Shown here: positions 1-7,633 of the stretch, piece after piece
Position numbering within the stretch: position 1 is the stretch's first letter
Layout: each line of letters begins with the position of its first letter
NCBI GenBank assembly: GCA_028717305.1
Contig: JAQUOC010000017.1
Coordinates: 1-18,775, forward strand
DNA length: 18,775 nucleotides
Direction of reading: 5' to 3'
From: Dehalococcoidales bacterium
Lineage (GTDB): Bacteria; Chloroflexota; Dehalococcoidia; Dehalococcoidales; UBA5760
Translations under genes and position numbers: made by a program
The notes under the pieces: generated by a model
What the model saw: the letters and a program-made list of their open reading frames with translations, nothing else
Databases searched by the model: none
Told to the model about the DNA's origin: nothing

Positions 1-864
1 CTGGAACTGGAGGAGGAGATCGCCCGGGGTAATCCCCGAGTGCGCCTAAGTCAAAATGTGGTAATTATCCAGTGCGTGGGCTCCAGAGAAAAAGAAAGAC
101 CATATTGCAGCCGAATTTGCTGCAGCGACTCAATAAAGTGTGCCCTTAAACTGAAAGAGATAAATCCCGGAGTGAATGTCTATGTGCTCTATCGGGATAT
201 TAGAACCTATGGTTTTAAGGAGCAATACTATCAGGAGGCCAGGGCTAAGGGGATACTCTTCATACGATATGACCTTTCTGGCAAACCTGAGGTACAAACT
301 GTAAGCGAGAACGGCAAAGAAGCGCTCCGGGTCAGTATTACCGATCCCATTTTGGGCGAGCGCCTTCTTATCGATGTTGATACCCTGGCTCTGGCTACAG
401 CTACTATCCCCTCGCCGGGTAATGAGGAACTGGCTAAGTTATTCAAAATCCCCCTGAACAAGGATGGCTTCTTTCTTGAGGCCCATGTTAAGCTTCGCCC
501 GGTGGACTTTGCTACCGATGGTGTCTTCGTATGCGGGCTGACCCATAGCCCGAAGCTAATTGAAGAGAGTATCGCCCAGGCTAAAGCAGCCGCCTCCAGA
601 GCAGCAACCATCTTGACCAAGGAAAAAATTGAAGCCGGTGGTACTATCAGCACCGTAGACAAGAACAAGTGCACTGGTTGTGGCGTTTGCCAATTGGTTT
701 GCCCGTTTAGCGCAATAGAGATAGACAATAAGGAGAAGATAGCCGTAGTCAACGAGGCAGTGTGTAAAGGATGCGGAGCCTGCGCCTCATCCTGCCGAAG
801 TGGCGCTCTGGATATACAGGGGTTCAGCGACTCTCAAATCTTATCCATGATTAAGGGAATTTGA
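1..864 (+). CDS. hdrA: HdrA-like heterodisulfide reductase subunit A, C-terminal part (5' end outside window)
   Basis: The reading frame is open from base 1, so the start and the N-terminal FAD domain lie outside the window; about 287 residues are visible. HdrA is the FAD-containing iron-sulfur hub of soluble heterodisulfide-reductase complexes and the site of flavin-based electron bifurcation. Seen here: the family's QCVGSREKERPYCSRICC stretch, the 'YRDIRTYGFKEQYY' motif, a late flavoprotein segment (TDGVFVCGLTHSPK), and a C-terminal ferredoxin domain with two [4Fe-4S] motifs (CTGCGVCQLVCP and CKGCGACASSC). The protein ends in the GFSDSQIL tail typical of HdrA. It is followed after 7 bp by an MvhD/FlpD-type gene, its usual electron-entry partner. 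The rest of the operon is Flox-like, so the complex is probably NAD(P)H-linked rather than hydrogenase-linked. The assignment is firm; the physiological disulfide or other low-potential acceptor is unknown. Confidence 0.93.
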   Translation: MELEEEIARGNPRVRLSQNVVIIQCVGSREKERPYCSRICCSDSIKCALKLKEINPGVNVYVLYRDIRTYGFKEQYYQEARAKGILFIRYDLSGKPEVQTVSENGKEALRVSITDPILGERLLIDVDTLALATATIPSPGNEELAKLFKIPLNKDGFFLEAHVKLRPVDFATDGVFVCGLTHSPKLIEESIAQAKAAASRAATILTKEKIEAGGTISTVDKNKCTGCGVCQLVCPFSAIEIDNKEKIAVVNEAVCKGCGACASSCRSGALDIQGFSDSQILSMIKGI

Positions 865-871
865 GACGTAA

Positions 872-1300
872 ATGAAAAGAGAAACTAACGACTGGGAACC
901 AAAGATAGTTGCTTTCCTGTGCAATTGGTGTAGCTACGCCGGAGCCGACCTGGCAGGAGTAAGCAGAATCCAGTACCCCACCAATATCAGAATTATCCGG
1001 GTTCCCTGCTCGGGAAGGATTAATCCGTTCTTTATTCTATCAAGTCTTCAGCACGGGGCCGATGGTGTTCTCGTCTGCGGTTGCCATCCTGGTGACTGCC
1101 ACTACCTCACCGGTAACTACAACGCCAGAAGAAAATTCGCTCTGTTGCAAAGTCTTCTGGAGTATGCTGGCGTTGAGAAAGGACGGGTTCAGTTCAGCTG
1201 GGTCTCAGCGGCCGAAGGAGGACGGTTTGCCGAGTTAGTAGCCGGTGTTACTGAGAGCATACAGGCTCTGGGACCGGCGGAAAAGCTGGTGAAAAGGTAA
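872..1300 (+). CDS. floxD: MvhD/FlpD-family [2Fe-2S] electron-transfer protein (FloxD-like)
   Basis: This 142-residue protein is full length for the MvhD/FlpD/FloxD family. Members carry electrons from a hydrogenase, formate dehydrogenase or NAD(P)H module into HdrA. The conserved cysteines are visible: C17 and C20 (CNWC), C46 in PCSGR, and C69, C71 and C76 in CGCHPGDCHY, which match the single-cluster binding pattern. The ATG at 872 follows hdrA by 7 bp; the Shine-Dalgarno is poor (AAGGGA some 14 bases upstream), suggesting translational coupling. The TAA stop overlaps the next start codon (TAATG). The symbol is given by context (a FloxABC set follows); by sequence alone it could equally be called MvhD. 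Confidence 0.9.
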   Translation: MKRETNDWEPKIVAFLCNWCSYAGADLAGVSRIQYPTNIRIIRVPCSGRINPFFILSSLQHGADGVLVCGCHPGDCHYLTGNYNARRKFALLQSLLEYAGVEKGRVQFSWVSAAEGGRFAELVAGVTESIQALGPAEKLVKR

Positions 1301-2265
1301 TGGGGGATCAGATGTCAGAACTATCCGGACAGATTAGAGAGGCAGTCCGCAAACTACTCCGGCAAAAGGAAGTAGATCTCGTCATCGGGTTTGAGGCGGG
1401 TACATTGCCTTTACACAGCACACCTTGTTTTATCAGGGAGCAGCAAGAGGCAGAGAGGTTAATCTGGAACTCGTTTTGCGACAACAACCTGGCGAAGTAT
1501 CTGGGGAAAAGACAGGAGAAGATCGCCATCATCGCCAAAAGTTGCGATGCGCGGGCTATTGTTGAACTCATCAAAGAAAAACAGATCTCGAGAGAACAGG
1601 TAGTTATAGTTGGCGTCCCCTGCCACGGTATGATTGATAGGAGACGAGCCGAAGCTGAGCTTGAAGGGAAGGAAATCCTGGAAGCAGAGGAAAATGACGG
1701 CGAGCTCACCCTCAAAGGTAACGGTTTCACCAAGGTCCTAAAACGTAGCGACTATCTCTGTTACGGCTGTGAGGTTTGTTTTCATAGGAACCCGGTGATT
1801 TACGACATTCTGATCGGTGATGGGGTGGCAGAAAAAGCAACCGACCAATACTCCGATATAGCCGAGTTTGAAGCCAAGTCAACTGAAGAGAGGTGGCGTT
1901 ATATCTCCGATCAGGTCAGCAAATGTATCCGCTGCTACGCCTGTAGAAATGCCTGTCCGCTCTGTTACTGTCGGGAGTGCTTCGTAGATAATACTCACCC
2001 GCAATGGACAGGTAAAACGACCGACATCAGCGACACTATGATCTTCCATCTCATGCGCGCCTTTCATCTCGCCGGGCGCTGCGTCGGTTGCGGTGCCTGT
2101 GAGCGGGCCTGTCCTATGAAGGTTGATATCAGAAAGCTTAACCGGAAGCTGGTCAGTGATGTGAAGGTACTATTCGATTATGAAGCGGGGATAAGCCTTG
2201 ACCGAACAGCTCCGTTGGCTACATTCAAACCGGATGACCCCGAGGGGTTTATGTTGAATCCATGA
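1300..2265 (+). CDS. floxC: Multi-[4Fe-4S] protein, FloxC-like
   Basis: A 321-residue cytoplasmic iron-sulfur protein of the kind found in flox/hdr clusters. The N-terminal 150 residues form an FrhB/CooF-type fold region with KSCDARAIVELI (80-91) and VGVPCHG (105-110). Cysteines then cluster in three groups: CYGCEVC (154-160), a dense run CIRCYACRNACPLCYCREC (209-227), and a classical CVGCGACERACP (261-272). It is expected to relay electrons between the FAD/NAD(P)H subunit and the MvhD/HdrA core. ATG 1300 overlaps the previous stop. A second ATG at 1312 (residue 5) has GGGGGA four bases upstream and could be the true start. It is distinct from its neighbour FloxB but shares the C-terminal double-cluster layout. 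The exact electron path is inferred from the family. Confidence 0.78.
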   Translation: MGDQMSELSGQIREAVRKLLRQKEVDLVIGFEAGTLPLHSTPCFIREQQEAERLIWNSFCDNNLAKYLGKRQEKIAIIAKSCDARAIVELIKEKQISREQVVIVGVPCHGMIDRRRAEAELEGKEILEAEENDGELTLKGNGFTKVLKRSDYLCYGCEVCFHRNPVIYDILIGDGVAEKATDQYSDIAEFEAKSTEERWRYISDQVSKCIRCYACRNACPLCYCRECFVDNTHPQWTGKTTDISDTMIFHLMRAFHLAGRCVGCGACERACPMKVDIRKLNRKLVSDVKVLFDYEAGISLDRTAPLATFKPDDPEGFMLNP

Positions 2266-2288
2266 CTCAAAGGTACGGGATGTTATAG

Positions 2289-3308
2289 ATGAAAACCAAA
2301 ATTATCAGAAAACAGGATATGACCGGCCTTCTCAATAACTTAATCCAGGAATATGAAGTGTTCGCCCCGGTGAAGAGAGACGACCTTGTCATCTTTGATC
2401 GAATCGGTTCGGACAAAGATGTCTCTCTTGAGTACACGAACTCCATAAAGCCGCCCAAGGAGATACTCTTTCCTCAATCAGAGACATTGTTTACCTGCGG
2501 CTCCATTGGTGATGCCGCCAGCATAGAGGTGCCGGTCAGCGAGGAGAGGCCACGCCTGCTTTTTGGTATTCGCCCTTGCGATGCCAGGAGTTTTCTGCTG
2601 CTGGATAAGGTCTTCAATGAAGAAAATCATAGGGATGTTTATTATCTAAGCCGTAGAAATGACATGATGGTTATCGCAATAGGCTGTATCAAGCCCAGAG
2701 CCACCTGCTTCTGCACATCAGTAGGCGGGGGACCATTTTCATCACAGGGTTCAGACCTGCTGCTTGTAGACATCGGCGATGACTACATCATCCAAGTAAT
2801 CACGGATAAAGGATCAAGGCTTGTGGAGAAAGTGGGGGTTGCGGATGCAGGAGAGAACAAACTGGCTTTGATGAAAATGGTTATCCAAGAAGCTGAATTA
2901 TCTATGTCACCACAGATCAAGACAGACGGACTGAAAGAGAAGCTGGACAGTGCGTTTGATGACCCTATATGGGGTTCCCTAACCGAAAAATGTCTTAGCT
3001 GCGGGATTTGTACCTATCTCTGCCCTAGCTGTTATTGCTTCGACATAATTGACGAAGTAACAGATTCAAAAGGGGAGAGAATTCGCATCTGGGATTCCTG
3101 CCAGTTTCCCCTATTCACGCTACAGGCATCCGGAAGTAATCCCAGACCAACGAATAAGGAAAGACACAGACAAAGAGTAATGCACAAGTTCAGCTATTGT
3201 GTAGATAATTACGGACAGGTTAGCTGTGTCGGGTGTGGACGGTGTGTTATAGAATGTCCGGTGAATCTCGATATTCGCCAGGTGTTAACCACCATTTCTA
3301 ATAGATAG
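2289..3308 (+). CDS. floxB: [4Fe-4S] dicluster protein, FloxB / anaerobic sulfite reductase A-like
   Basis: This 339-residue protein resembles AsrA/HydB-type dicluster ferredoxin subunits. An N-terminal domain of about 220 residues contains the conserved FGIRPCDARSF (92-102) and IGCIKPRATCFC (131-142). Two cluster motifs follow: CLSCGICTYLCPSCYC (235-250) and CVGCGRCVIECPVNLDIR (313-330). In AsrAB-, HydBG- and Flox-type complexes this subunit pairs with a flavin reductase that has an FNR fold, and exactly such a gene follows 10 bp downstream. The protein should pass electrons from NAD(P)H-reduced FAD to the Hdr side. The Shine-Dalgarno is weak. The name FloxB rests on gene context; AsrA-like would be the neutral name. 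Confidence 0.8.
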   Translation: MKTKIIRKQDMTGLLNNLIQEYEVFAPVKRDDLVIFDRIGSDKDVSLEYTNSIKPPKEILFPQSETLFTCGSIGDAASIEVPVSEERPRLLFGIRPCDARSFLLLDKVFNEENHRDVYYLSRRNDMMVIAIGCIKPRATCFCTSVGGGPFSSQGSDLLLVDIGDDYIIQVITDKGSRLVEKVGVADAGENKLALMKMVIQEAELSMSPQIKTDGLKEKLDSAFDDPIWGSLTEKCLSCGICTYLCPSCYCFDIIDEVTDSKGERIRIWDSCQFPLFTLQASGSNPRPTNKERHRQRVMHKFSYCVDNYGQVSCVGCGRCVIECPVNLDIRQVLTTISNR

Positions 3309-3318
3309 AGGGCACTAA

Positions 3319-4158
3319 ATGAACAACCCATATTTACCATCGCCAATGAGAATAGAGGGAATTGTAACAGAGACGGAAGACAGAAACATCAAGACGTTTT
3401 CCCTCTCCTTCCTTGATAGAGGAAATGAGGCGGTCTTTAAATATATTCCCGGTCAGTTTGCCGAGCTGTCTGTTTTGGGTAAAGGAGAAGCTCCTTTCGG
3501 TATAGCATCCTCACCAACTCAGAAGGGGATTATTGAGTTCACAGTTAACAAAATAGGGTTGCTCACTACTGCCCTTCATAATATGGAACCCGGGGAGACA
3601 GTCGGTATAAGAGGACCGCTGGGCAACGGCTACCCATTAACAACGCTCCAGGATAAGAACGTCGTCATCATCGGCGGCGGTTTCGGATTCTCCACTCTGA
3701 GAGCTCTTACCACTTTCTTACTCGATAAGAGTAACAGGAACAGCTTCAATAATATTACCGTCATCTATGGTGCCAGGAGCCCGGGGCTACTCCTTTACAA
3801 GGATGAGCTCCGGGAGTGGGAAAAACGGGCCGACCTCCAGTTATATGTTACTGTAGACAAGGGAGACAAAGATTGGGAGGGCAGGGTGGGCTTTATTCCC
3901 GCCATCACCAAAGAGATTGCCCCCAGGGCTGACAATGCCTACGTGCTGGTCTGCGGACCACCGGCTATGATAAGGTTCACTCTGCCCGTTATTGAGGAAC
4001 TCGGATTCCCGCCGGAGAGAACTCTCCTTTCTCTGGAGATGCGGATGAAGTGCGGGTTAGGCAAATGCGGTCGATGTAATATAGGGAGTAAATACGTCTG
4101 CCGGGATGGTCCGGTATTCACTTTAGCTGAGTTAAACCGGCTACCACGCGAATACTGA
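3319..4158 (+). CDS. floxA: FAD/NAD(P)H oxidoreductase with [2Fe-2S] tail (FloxA / AsrB-HydG-like)
   Basis: The 279 residues match the ferredoxin-reductase-like subunits AsrB, HydG and FloxA. An N-terminal FAD beta-barrel carries PGQFAEL (44-50) and PFGIASSP (59-66, standing for the usual RxYS flavin motif). A Rossmann domain has VVIIGGGFGFSTLR (115-128), YGARSPGLLLYKDEL and the VCGPPAM motif (211-217). The C-terminus binds a [2Fe-2S] cluster through C245, C250, C253 and C261 (MKCGLGKCGRC). It is the likely entry or exit point for NADH or NADPH in the complex. ATG 3319 lies 10 bp after floxB, with AGAGGG upstream. HdrC follows 23 bp further on. Nucleotide specificity cannot be read safely from the sequence. 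Confidence 0.88.
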   Translation: MNNPYLPSPMRIEGIVTETEDRNIKTFSLSFLDRGNEAVFKYIPGQFAELSVLGKGEAPFGIASSPTQKGIIEFTVNKIGLLTTALHNMEPGETVGIRGPLGNGYPLTTLQDKNVVIIGGGFGFSTLRALTTFLLDKSNRNSFNNITVIYGARSPGLLLYKDELREWEKRADLQLYVTVDKGDKDWEGRVGFIPAITKEIAPRADNAYVLVCGPPAMIRFTLPVIEELGFPPERTLLSLEMRMKCGLGKCGRCNIGSKYVCRDGPVFTLAELNRLPREY

Positions 4159-4181
4159 ATATAGTTAAGGAAATGCACGAT

Positions 4182-4691
4182 ATGATTGATTTGTCTAAGG
4201 CAAACAAGCATCTCTGGCGAGAAATAACCGATGAGAGCGGAGACATAAGGAATTGTTTCAATTGCGGCACCTGCGTTTCGGGTTGCCCTGCTGCCGAAGC
4301 CGAACCACCACTACTGATAAGAAGACTGGCGCGTATGGTTCTACTTGGCCTGGAAGAAGAACTGCTTGAAGAAGGAACTCCCTGGATATGTGTTACCTGC
4401 GCGGCATGCGAAGAAATGTGCCCGATGGGTGTGCATCCTTTTGAAGTCTGTCTCGCAATAAGAAGATGGCAGAGTAAGAAGGATGAAACATATATTCCCA
4501 CAGCGGTTACTCAACTTTTCCAGGAAGGTCATACCCAGCCGGTAGGGAAAGCACAAGGTCTGAGGAGATCGGTAGGCCTGGAAGAAGTGCCCCCCACCAT
4601 CGTGAAATTTCCCGATTTGCTGGACAAATTTCAGACCATGCTTAGAGAAACAGAGCTGGTAAGAGAAAACGATTACCTGTTTAGGGTTTAA
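4182..4691 (+). CDS. hdrC: Heterodisulfide reductase subunit C
   Basis: A small (169-172 residue) ferredoxin-like protein with two classical [4Fe-4S] motifs: CFNCGTCVSGCP (C25 to C35) and CVTCAACEEMCP (C70 to C80), followed by the helical tail typical of HdrC. It links HdrA to the catalytic HdrB. The ATG at 4182 is preferred because AAGGA lies about ten bases before it. An ATG at 4173 is in frame but directly abuts that Shine-Dalgarno. hdrB begins 6 bp after the stop. Cytoplasmic: no membrane segment or heme-binding histidine domain is present, so this is the soluble HdrABC type and not HdrDE. Confidence 0.93.
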   Translation: MIDLSKANKHLWREITDESGDIRNCFNCGTCVSGCPAAEAEPPLLIRRLARMVLLGLEEELLEEGTPWICVTCAACEEMCPMGVHPFEVCLAIRRWQSKKDETYIPTAVTQLFQEGHTQPVGKAQGLRRSVGLEEVPPTIVKFPDLLDKFQTMLRETELVRENDYLFRV

Positions 4692-4697
4692 ATCTAT

Positions 4698-5582
4698 ATG
4701 AAAAAATACGGATTATTCCTCGGCTGCAATATGCCCGCTCTGAGACCAGATGTGGAACGGGCAATAAGACTAACGCTGCCCGGACTAGGGGTGGAATTAG
4801 TAGATTTGGAGGGGAGCGTCTGCTGCCCTGCCTTCGGCACCTTTCCTTCATCTGACGAAATCGCCAGCCTGACTATTAATGCCTGGAACCTATCCATCGC
4901 TGAAGCGAAAGGGGTTGACCCGATAGTTGAGTGTGGTTCTTGCTACAGTTCGTTAAGATCAGGACAGACTAAACTATTAGAAGATGAGGGGAAGAGAAAG
5001 AGAGTCAACAAGCTACTAGAAATAGCGGGTAAAAAATTCGAAGGAACAGCCAAAGCTCATCACATGATTGATGTGCTCTATAATGAAGTTGGTCCGAGGA
5101 AAATTTGCAGTGCCATTACGAAAACCCTTGGAGGTATTAATGCGGTAGTCCAGTACCCATGCCACACTCTGTTCCCCAGCGAAATAGTCGGCTTTGATAA
5201 TCCGGGGAGACCGCATATGTTAATGGAACTCGTAGAGGCTCTGGGAGCAAATGTGCAAACTTTCAGCCGGGAGCTTCAATGCTGTGGGGGAGCCGGAGGA
5301 TTTACTCACGGCGCACACGTTGATGCCGTAAAATACGCCAAGAAGAGATTCGATGCTATCAAGCAAGAGACCAGCGCCGAGTTGATAGTCGTTTCATGCA
5401 TAACCTGTTTGATGCACCTGGACGAGATGCAAAAGGAATTAAACAAACAGGGTAGCGGAGATGAGTATTCGATACCTGTTTTCGACTATAATCAAATTCT
5501 AGCCATCTGTATGGGCTTCGAGCCTAAGGAAGTGGCCTCTATCTCCTTCATACCAAGGAACAGTATTCTGGAAAGGTTATAG
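4698..5582 (+). CDS. hdrB: Heterodisulfide reductase subunit B
   Basis: This 294-residue protein has both CCG domains that define HdrB and bind the non-cubane [4Fe-4S] clusters where the disulfide is reduced. Motif 1 is C10, C42-C43 (as CCP), C79 and C82 (CGSC). Motif 2 is C155, C195-C196 (CCGGAGG), C234 and C237 (CITC). All ten cysteines are present, so both catalytic clusters should form. It is the last gene of the operon; a 561-bp AT-rich gap follows. In bacteria lacking methanogenic CoM/CoB the substrate of such HdrB proteins is generally unknown. There is no clear Shine-Dalgarno, and translation is probably coupled to hdrC, 6 bp upstream. Confidence 0.95.
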   Translation: MKKYGLFLGCNMPALRPDVERAIRLTLPGLGVELVDLEGSVCCPAFGTFPSSDEIASLTINAWNLSIAEAKGVDPIVECGSCYSSLRSGQTKLLEDEGKRKRVNKLLEIAGKKFEGTAKAHHMIDVLYNEVGPRKICSAITKTLGGINAVVQYPCHTLFPSEIVGFDNPGRPHMLMELVEALGANVQTFSRELQCCGGAGGFTHGAHVDAVKYAKKRFDAIKQETSAELIVVSCITCLMHLDEMQKELNKQGSGDEYSIPVFDYNQILAICMGFEPKEVASISFIPRNSILERL

Positions 5583-5770
5583 TCGGCGCCCTGGTTACCA
5601 GTCTCAAAGCTATTAGCGGAGCAACAGCCTCTTTAGTAGTCCTGACATCCTGATTACTAACGCTGATTCTTACCCGCTCGAAACACCCTGGTGCCACAGG
5701 CTGGGCACATCCCACAAGCCCCTATCTGGTAACCATCGACTACCTTTTATGACTTTTTAGACGGCTAGAA

Positions 5771-5922
5771 AAATTACGTATATCGTACGATATAAAATAC
5801 TATCATGCATATTGTTCCAGTATTCTTTGAATTAACCTATATGATGATATAAATAACTTACTATGTATTTCGAATTATTATGCCACATGAAACTTGACTC
5901 ATTACGAAATACACAGTAAGAT
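5771..5922 (+). promoter_or_regulatory. Duplicated 152-bp control element, copy A (upstream of threonine aldolase)
   Basis: By hand alignment this segment matches the minus strand of 15672-15521 without gaps, at 112 of 152 positions (about 74%). The best-kept blocks are the first 20 bases (ACGTATATCGTAYGA), TATCATRCATATTGTT, GTATTTCGAATTATTA and CTTGACTYATTACGAAATAC. It contains the 14-bp palindrome ATATCGTACGATAT (5780-5793 region) and two inverted octamers, GTATTTCG (5865-5872) and CGAAATAC (5905-5912), separated by 32 bp and flanking the -35 box. It points at the threonine aldolase gene. Its preservation against a diverging background suggests binding sites for a shared transcription factor; the factor is not identified. 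Confidence 0.8.
5894..5922 (+). promoter_or_regulatory. Sigma70-type promoter for threonine aldolase
   Basis: The -35 box TTGACT (5894-5899) and the -10 box TAAGAT (5917-5922) are separated by exactly 17 bp, the optimal spacing. The equivalent bases in copy B also form a promoter with 17-bp spacing, which supports function. Transcription would begin near 5929, giving a leader of about 215 bases. The right-hand CGAAATAC octamer lies between the two boxes, where a bound protein would block polymerase. Confidence 0.7.
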
Positions 5923-6018
5923 TGGGTGGTTTATTTGTTAAAGAGGTATAAAGGGCACGATAGTAAAATTACGGTACGGAACAACAAGACTCTTCACTCT
6001 TGCTCTCCTTACTTGAGT

Positions 6019-6058
6019 ATAGCCTTTAGTGTATTTCCTTGACTACACTAAAGGCTAT
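6019..6058 (+). repeat. Perfect 15-bp inverted repeat in the threonine aldolase leader
   Basis: The arms ATAGCCTTTAGTGTA (6019-6033) and TACACTAAAGGCTAT (6044-6058) are exact complements around a 10-base loop. If the promoter at 5894-5922 is used, the hairpin lies inside the 5' leader, about 85 bases before the GTG start. No U-tract follows directly. A weaker CTACA/TGTAG hairpin followed by TTTT (6062-6081) comes next and might form the terminator part of an attenuator. It could instead be a protein operator or a bidirectional transcript end. Confidence 0.6.
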
Positions 6059-6143
6059 GCTCTACATTGAGTTGTAGTTTTATGATTACCTATTCACAAG
6101 GGATAAGTACCTATAATATTAATCAATAACAGGGATAAGACCA

Positions 6144-7181
6144 GTGAATACTATTGACCTACGTAGTGATACGTTAACACTACCCACCAGGGAAATGATG
6201 CAAGCGATAGCCGAAACCAAGCTTGGTGATGACGTCTACGGAGAAGATCCCGCAGTAAACGACCTTGAGGTACTTTCGGCAAAGATGATGGGTAAAGAGT
6301 CTGCCCTCTTCACCGCCAGTGGCACAATGAGTAACCTTATTGCGGTTACGACGCACACCCACCCCGGTAATGAAATCATCCTGGGCGATGAATCTCACAT
6401 TTTCTGGTATGAAGTGGGCGGCGTCTCAGCCGTCGGAGGCGTAGTGATGCATACTCTGCCTAACAGTGAGACCGGAGAGCTAGATGCCGATATGGTGTCT
6501 GAAACGATTCGTCCGAAGAATATCCACTACCCAGATACGGCGTTAATCTGCCTCGAGAATACTCATAACCGCTGTGGCGGTATTTTTCTCACTCAAGAGT
6601 ATACCAAATCTATCTGTGATATCGCCCACAGTTATGGCATCCGGGTGCATCTGGACGGTGCGCGTATCTTCAATGCCGCCATTGCTCAGAACATACCGGT
6701 AAGTAAATTAGCCGGGGATGCCGATTCAGTCTGTTTCTGCCTCTCTAAAGGGCTCAGCGCTCCCGTTGGTTCCCTGCTTTGTGGTAACCAGGAGTTCATA
6801 GGAGCGGCTCGTAAGCGACGCAAGATGCTTGGTGGCGGTATGCGTCAGGCCGGAATCATCGCCGCCGCTGGTACTGTGGCGCTTCAAACTACGGTGAACC
6901 GGCTGGCAGAAGACCACGATAACGCCCGCCAACTGGCCCTTGGCCTGTCATCAATTCCTGGCATTAGCATCAATCCGGAGATGGTTCAGACCAACATTGT
7001 CCTGTTTGAAACACCGGAGGCTGTTCCCGCCGCAGAGTTTGTCAAACGGATGGAGGAGCGGCAGGTTAGATTACTGTGCTTTGGTCAACGCCTGGTGAGA
7101 GCGGTAACCCACCGAATGGTAAGCTCTCATGATATAGCTGAAGCCCTGAACCGCATTGAGTTTTTGATCATGAAACTATAG
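6144..7181 (+). CDS. ltaE: Low-specificity L-threonine aldolase
   Basis: A 345-residue fold-type I PLP enzyme that cleaves L-threonine or allo-threonine to glycine and acetaldehyde. The family start IDLRSDTLTLPT is present, with GDDVYGEDPAVN (28-39), H84 in GDESHIFWYE (the ring-stacking histidine region), HLDGAR (169-174, with D171 as the PLP pyridine-nitrogen partner) and the Schiff-base lysine K202 in CLSKGLSAPVGS. Length is usual for the family. The start is GTG at 6144, with AGGGA about nine bases upstream. It is preceded by the duplicated control element and followed 65 bp later by a RidA gene with a strong Shine-Dalgarno, so the two may be co-transcribed. Enzyme class is well supported; preference among beta-hydroxy amino acids is not readable. 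Confidence 0.93.
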   Translation: MNTIDLRSDTLTLPTREMMQAIAETKLGDDVYGEDPAVNDLEVLSAKMMGKESALFTASGTMSNLIAVTTHTHPGNEIILGDESHIFWYEVGGVSAVGGVVMHTLPNSETGELDADMVSETIRPKNIHYPDTALICLENTHNRCGGIFLTQEYTKSICDIAHSYGIRVHLDGARIFNAAIAQNIPVSKLAGDADSVCFCLSKGLSAPVGSLLCGNQEFIGAARKRRKMLGGGMRQAGIIAAAGTVALQTTVNRLAEDHDNARQLALGLSSIPGISINPEMVQTNIVLFETPEAVPAAEFVKRMEERQVRLLCFGQRLVRAVTHRMVSSHDIAEALNRIEFLIMKL

Positions 7182-7246
7182 CATCTAGTGGTATCGATTT
7201 TTTACAGCTAGAATATCCATATGTATGGTTAATAAGGAGGGACAGA

Positions 7247-7633
7247 ATGAAGAACGCTATCAGTACCGACAAAGCACCCACTGCTCTAGGGGCTTATTCG
7301 CAAGGGATCAGAGCGGGAGATTTTCTATTTGTTTCTGGACAGTTACCCCTTAATCCTGAGACAGGCAAGGTGGAAGGAACCACTATCGGGGAACAAACTG
7401 CACGCACGCTTGAGAACCTCAAGGCTATTCTGAAAGCGAGCGGGGCCAGCTTGAAGGATGTGGTTAAGGTAACCGTGATTCTATCCGACACCGCTGATTT
7501 TAAACCAATGAATGAGATGTACAAGAGTTATTTCTCCGAACCTTTTCCAGCGAGGGTGGCTTACGGCGGTAAGCTTGCCTTGCCAAGCTTACTGGTTGAA
7601 ATTGATGCTATTGCCTACGTAGGTCAAAGCTAA
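7247..7633 (+). CDS. ridA: RidA-family enamine/imine deaminase
   Basis: A full-length 128-residue RidA/YjgF protein. RidA hydrolyses reactive 2-aminoacrylate or 2-aminocrotonate released by PLP enzymes acting on serine or threonine. Family features are visible: AYSQGIRAGDFLFVSGQLPLNP (16-37 region), the key arginine R103 in FPARVAYG, and E118 in LLVEIDAIA. It is preceded by AAGGAGG six bases before the ATG, one of the best ribosome-binding sites in the window. Its position behind threonine aldolase fits damage control in hydroxy-amino-acid breakdown. A short palindrome (CCATA-TG-TATGG, 7217-7228) lies just before the Shine-Dalgarno. Confidence 0.94.
   Translation: MKNAISTDKAPTALGAYSQGIRAGDFLFVSGQLPLNPETGKVEGTTIGEQTARTLENLKAILKASGASLKDVVKVTVILSDTADFKPMNEMYKSYFSEPFPARVAYGGKLALPSLLVEIDAIAYVGQS

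Larger units (their letters stand above)
5583..6143 (+). other. 561-bp AT-rich intergenic control region
   Basis: No gene is supported here. The first 180 bases follow hdrB and contain a 10-bp inverted repeat (TGGTTACCAG at 5592-5601 with its complement at 5726-5735) and a small GTGCC/GGCAC hairpin (5691-5708). These may act in transcript ending, but no U-tract follows. From about 5755 to 5925 lies a control element that is repeated upstream of the molybdenum hydroxylase operon. A strong 15-bp hairpin (6019-6058) then sits in the predicted leader of the threonine aldolase gene. Confidence 0.6.

Noticed and set aside
231..752. Minus-strand open frame opposite hdrA
   Set aside because: No family similarity and no upstream signals; the plus strand encodes unmistakable HdrA motifs over the same bases.
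5583..6143. tRNA, CRISPR or insertion-sequence remnant in the AT-rich gap
   Set aside because: No cloverleaf or GGTTCGAATCC-type arm, no regularly spaced repeats, and no transposase fragment. The similarity to 15521-15672 is better explained as a shared control element because each copy ends in a correctly spaced promoter facing a gene.
7217..7228. Short palindrome CCATA-TG-TATGG just before the RidA ribosome-binding site
   Set aside because: Five-base arms are common by chance in AT-rich DNA, and no second copy supports a function.
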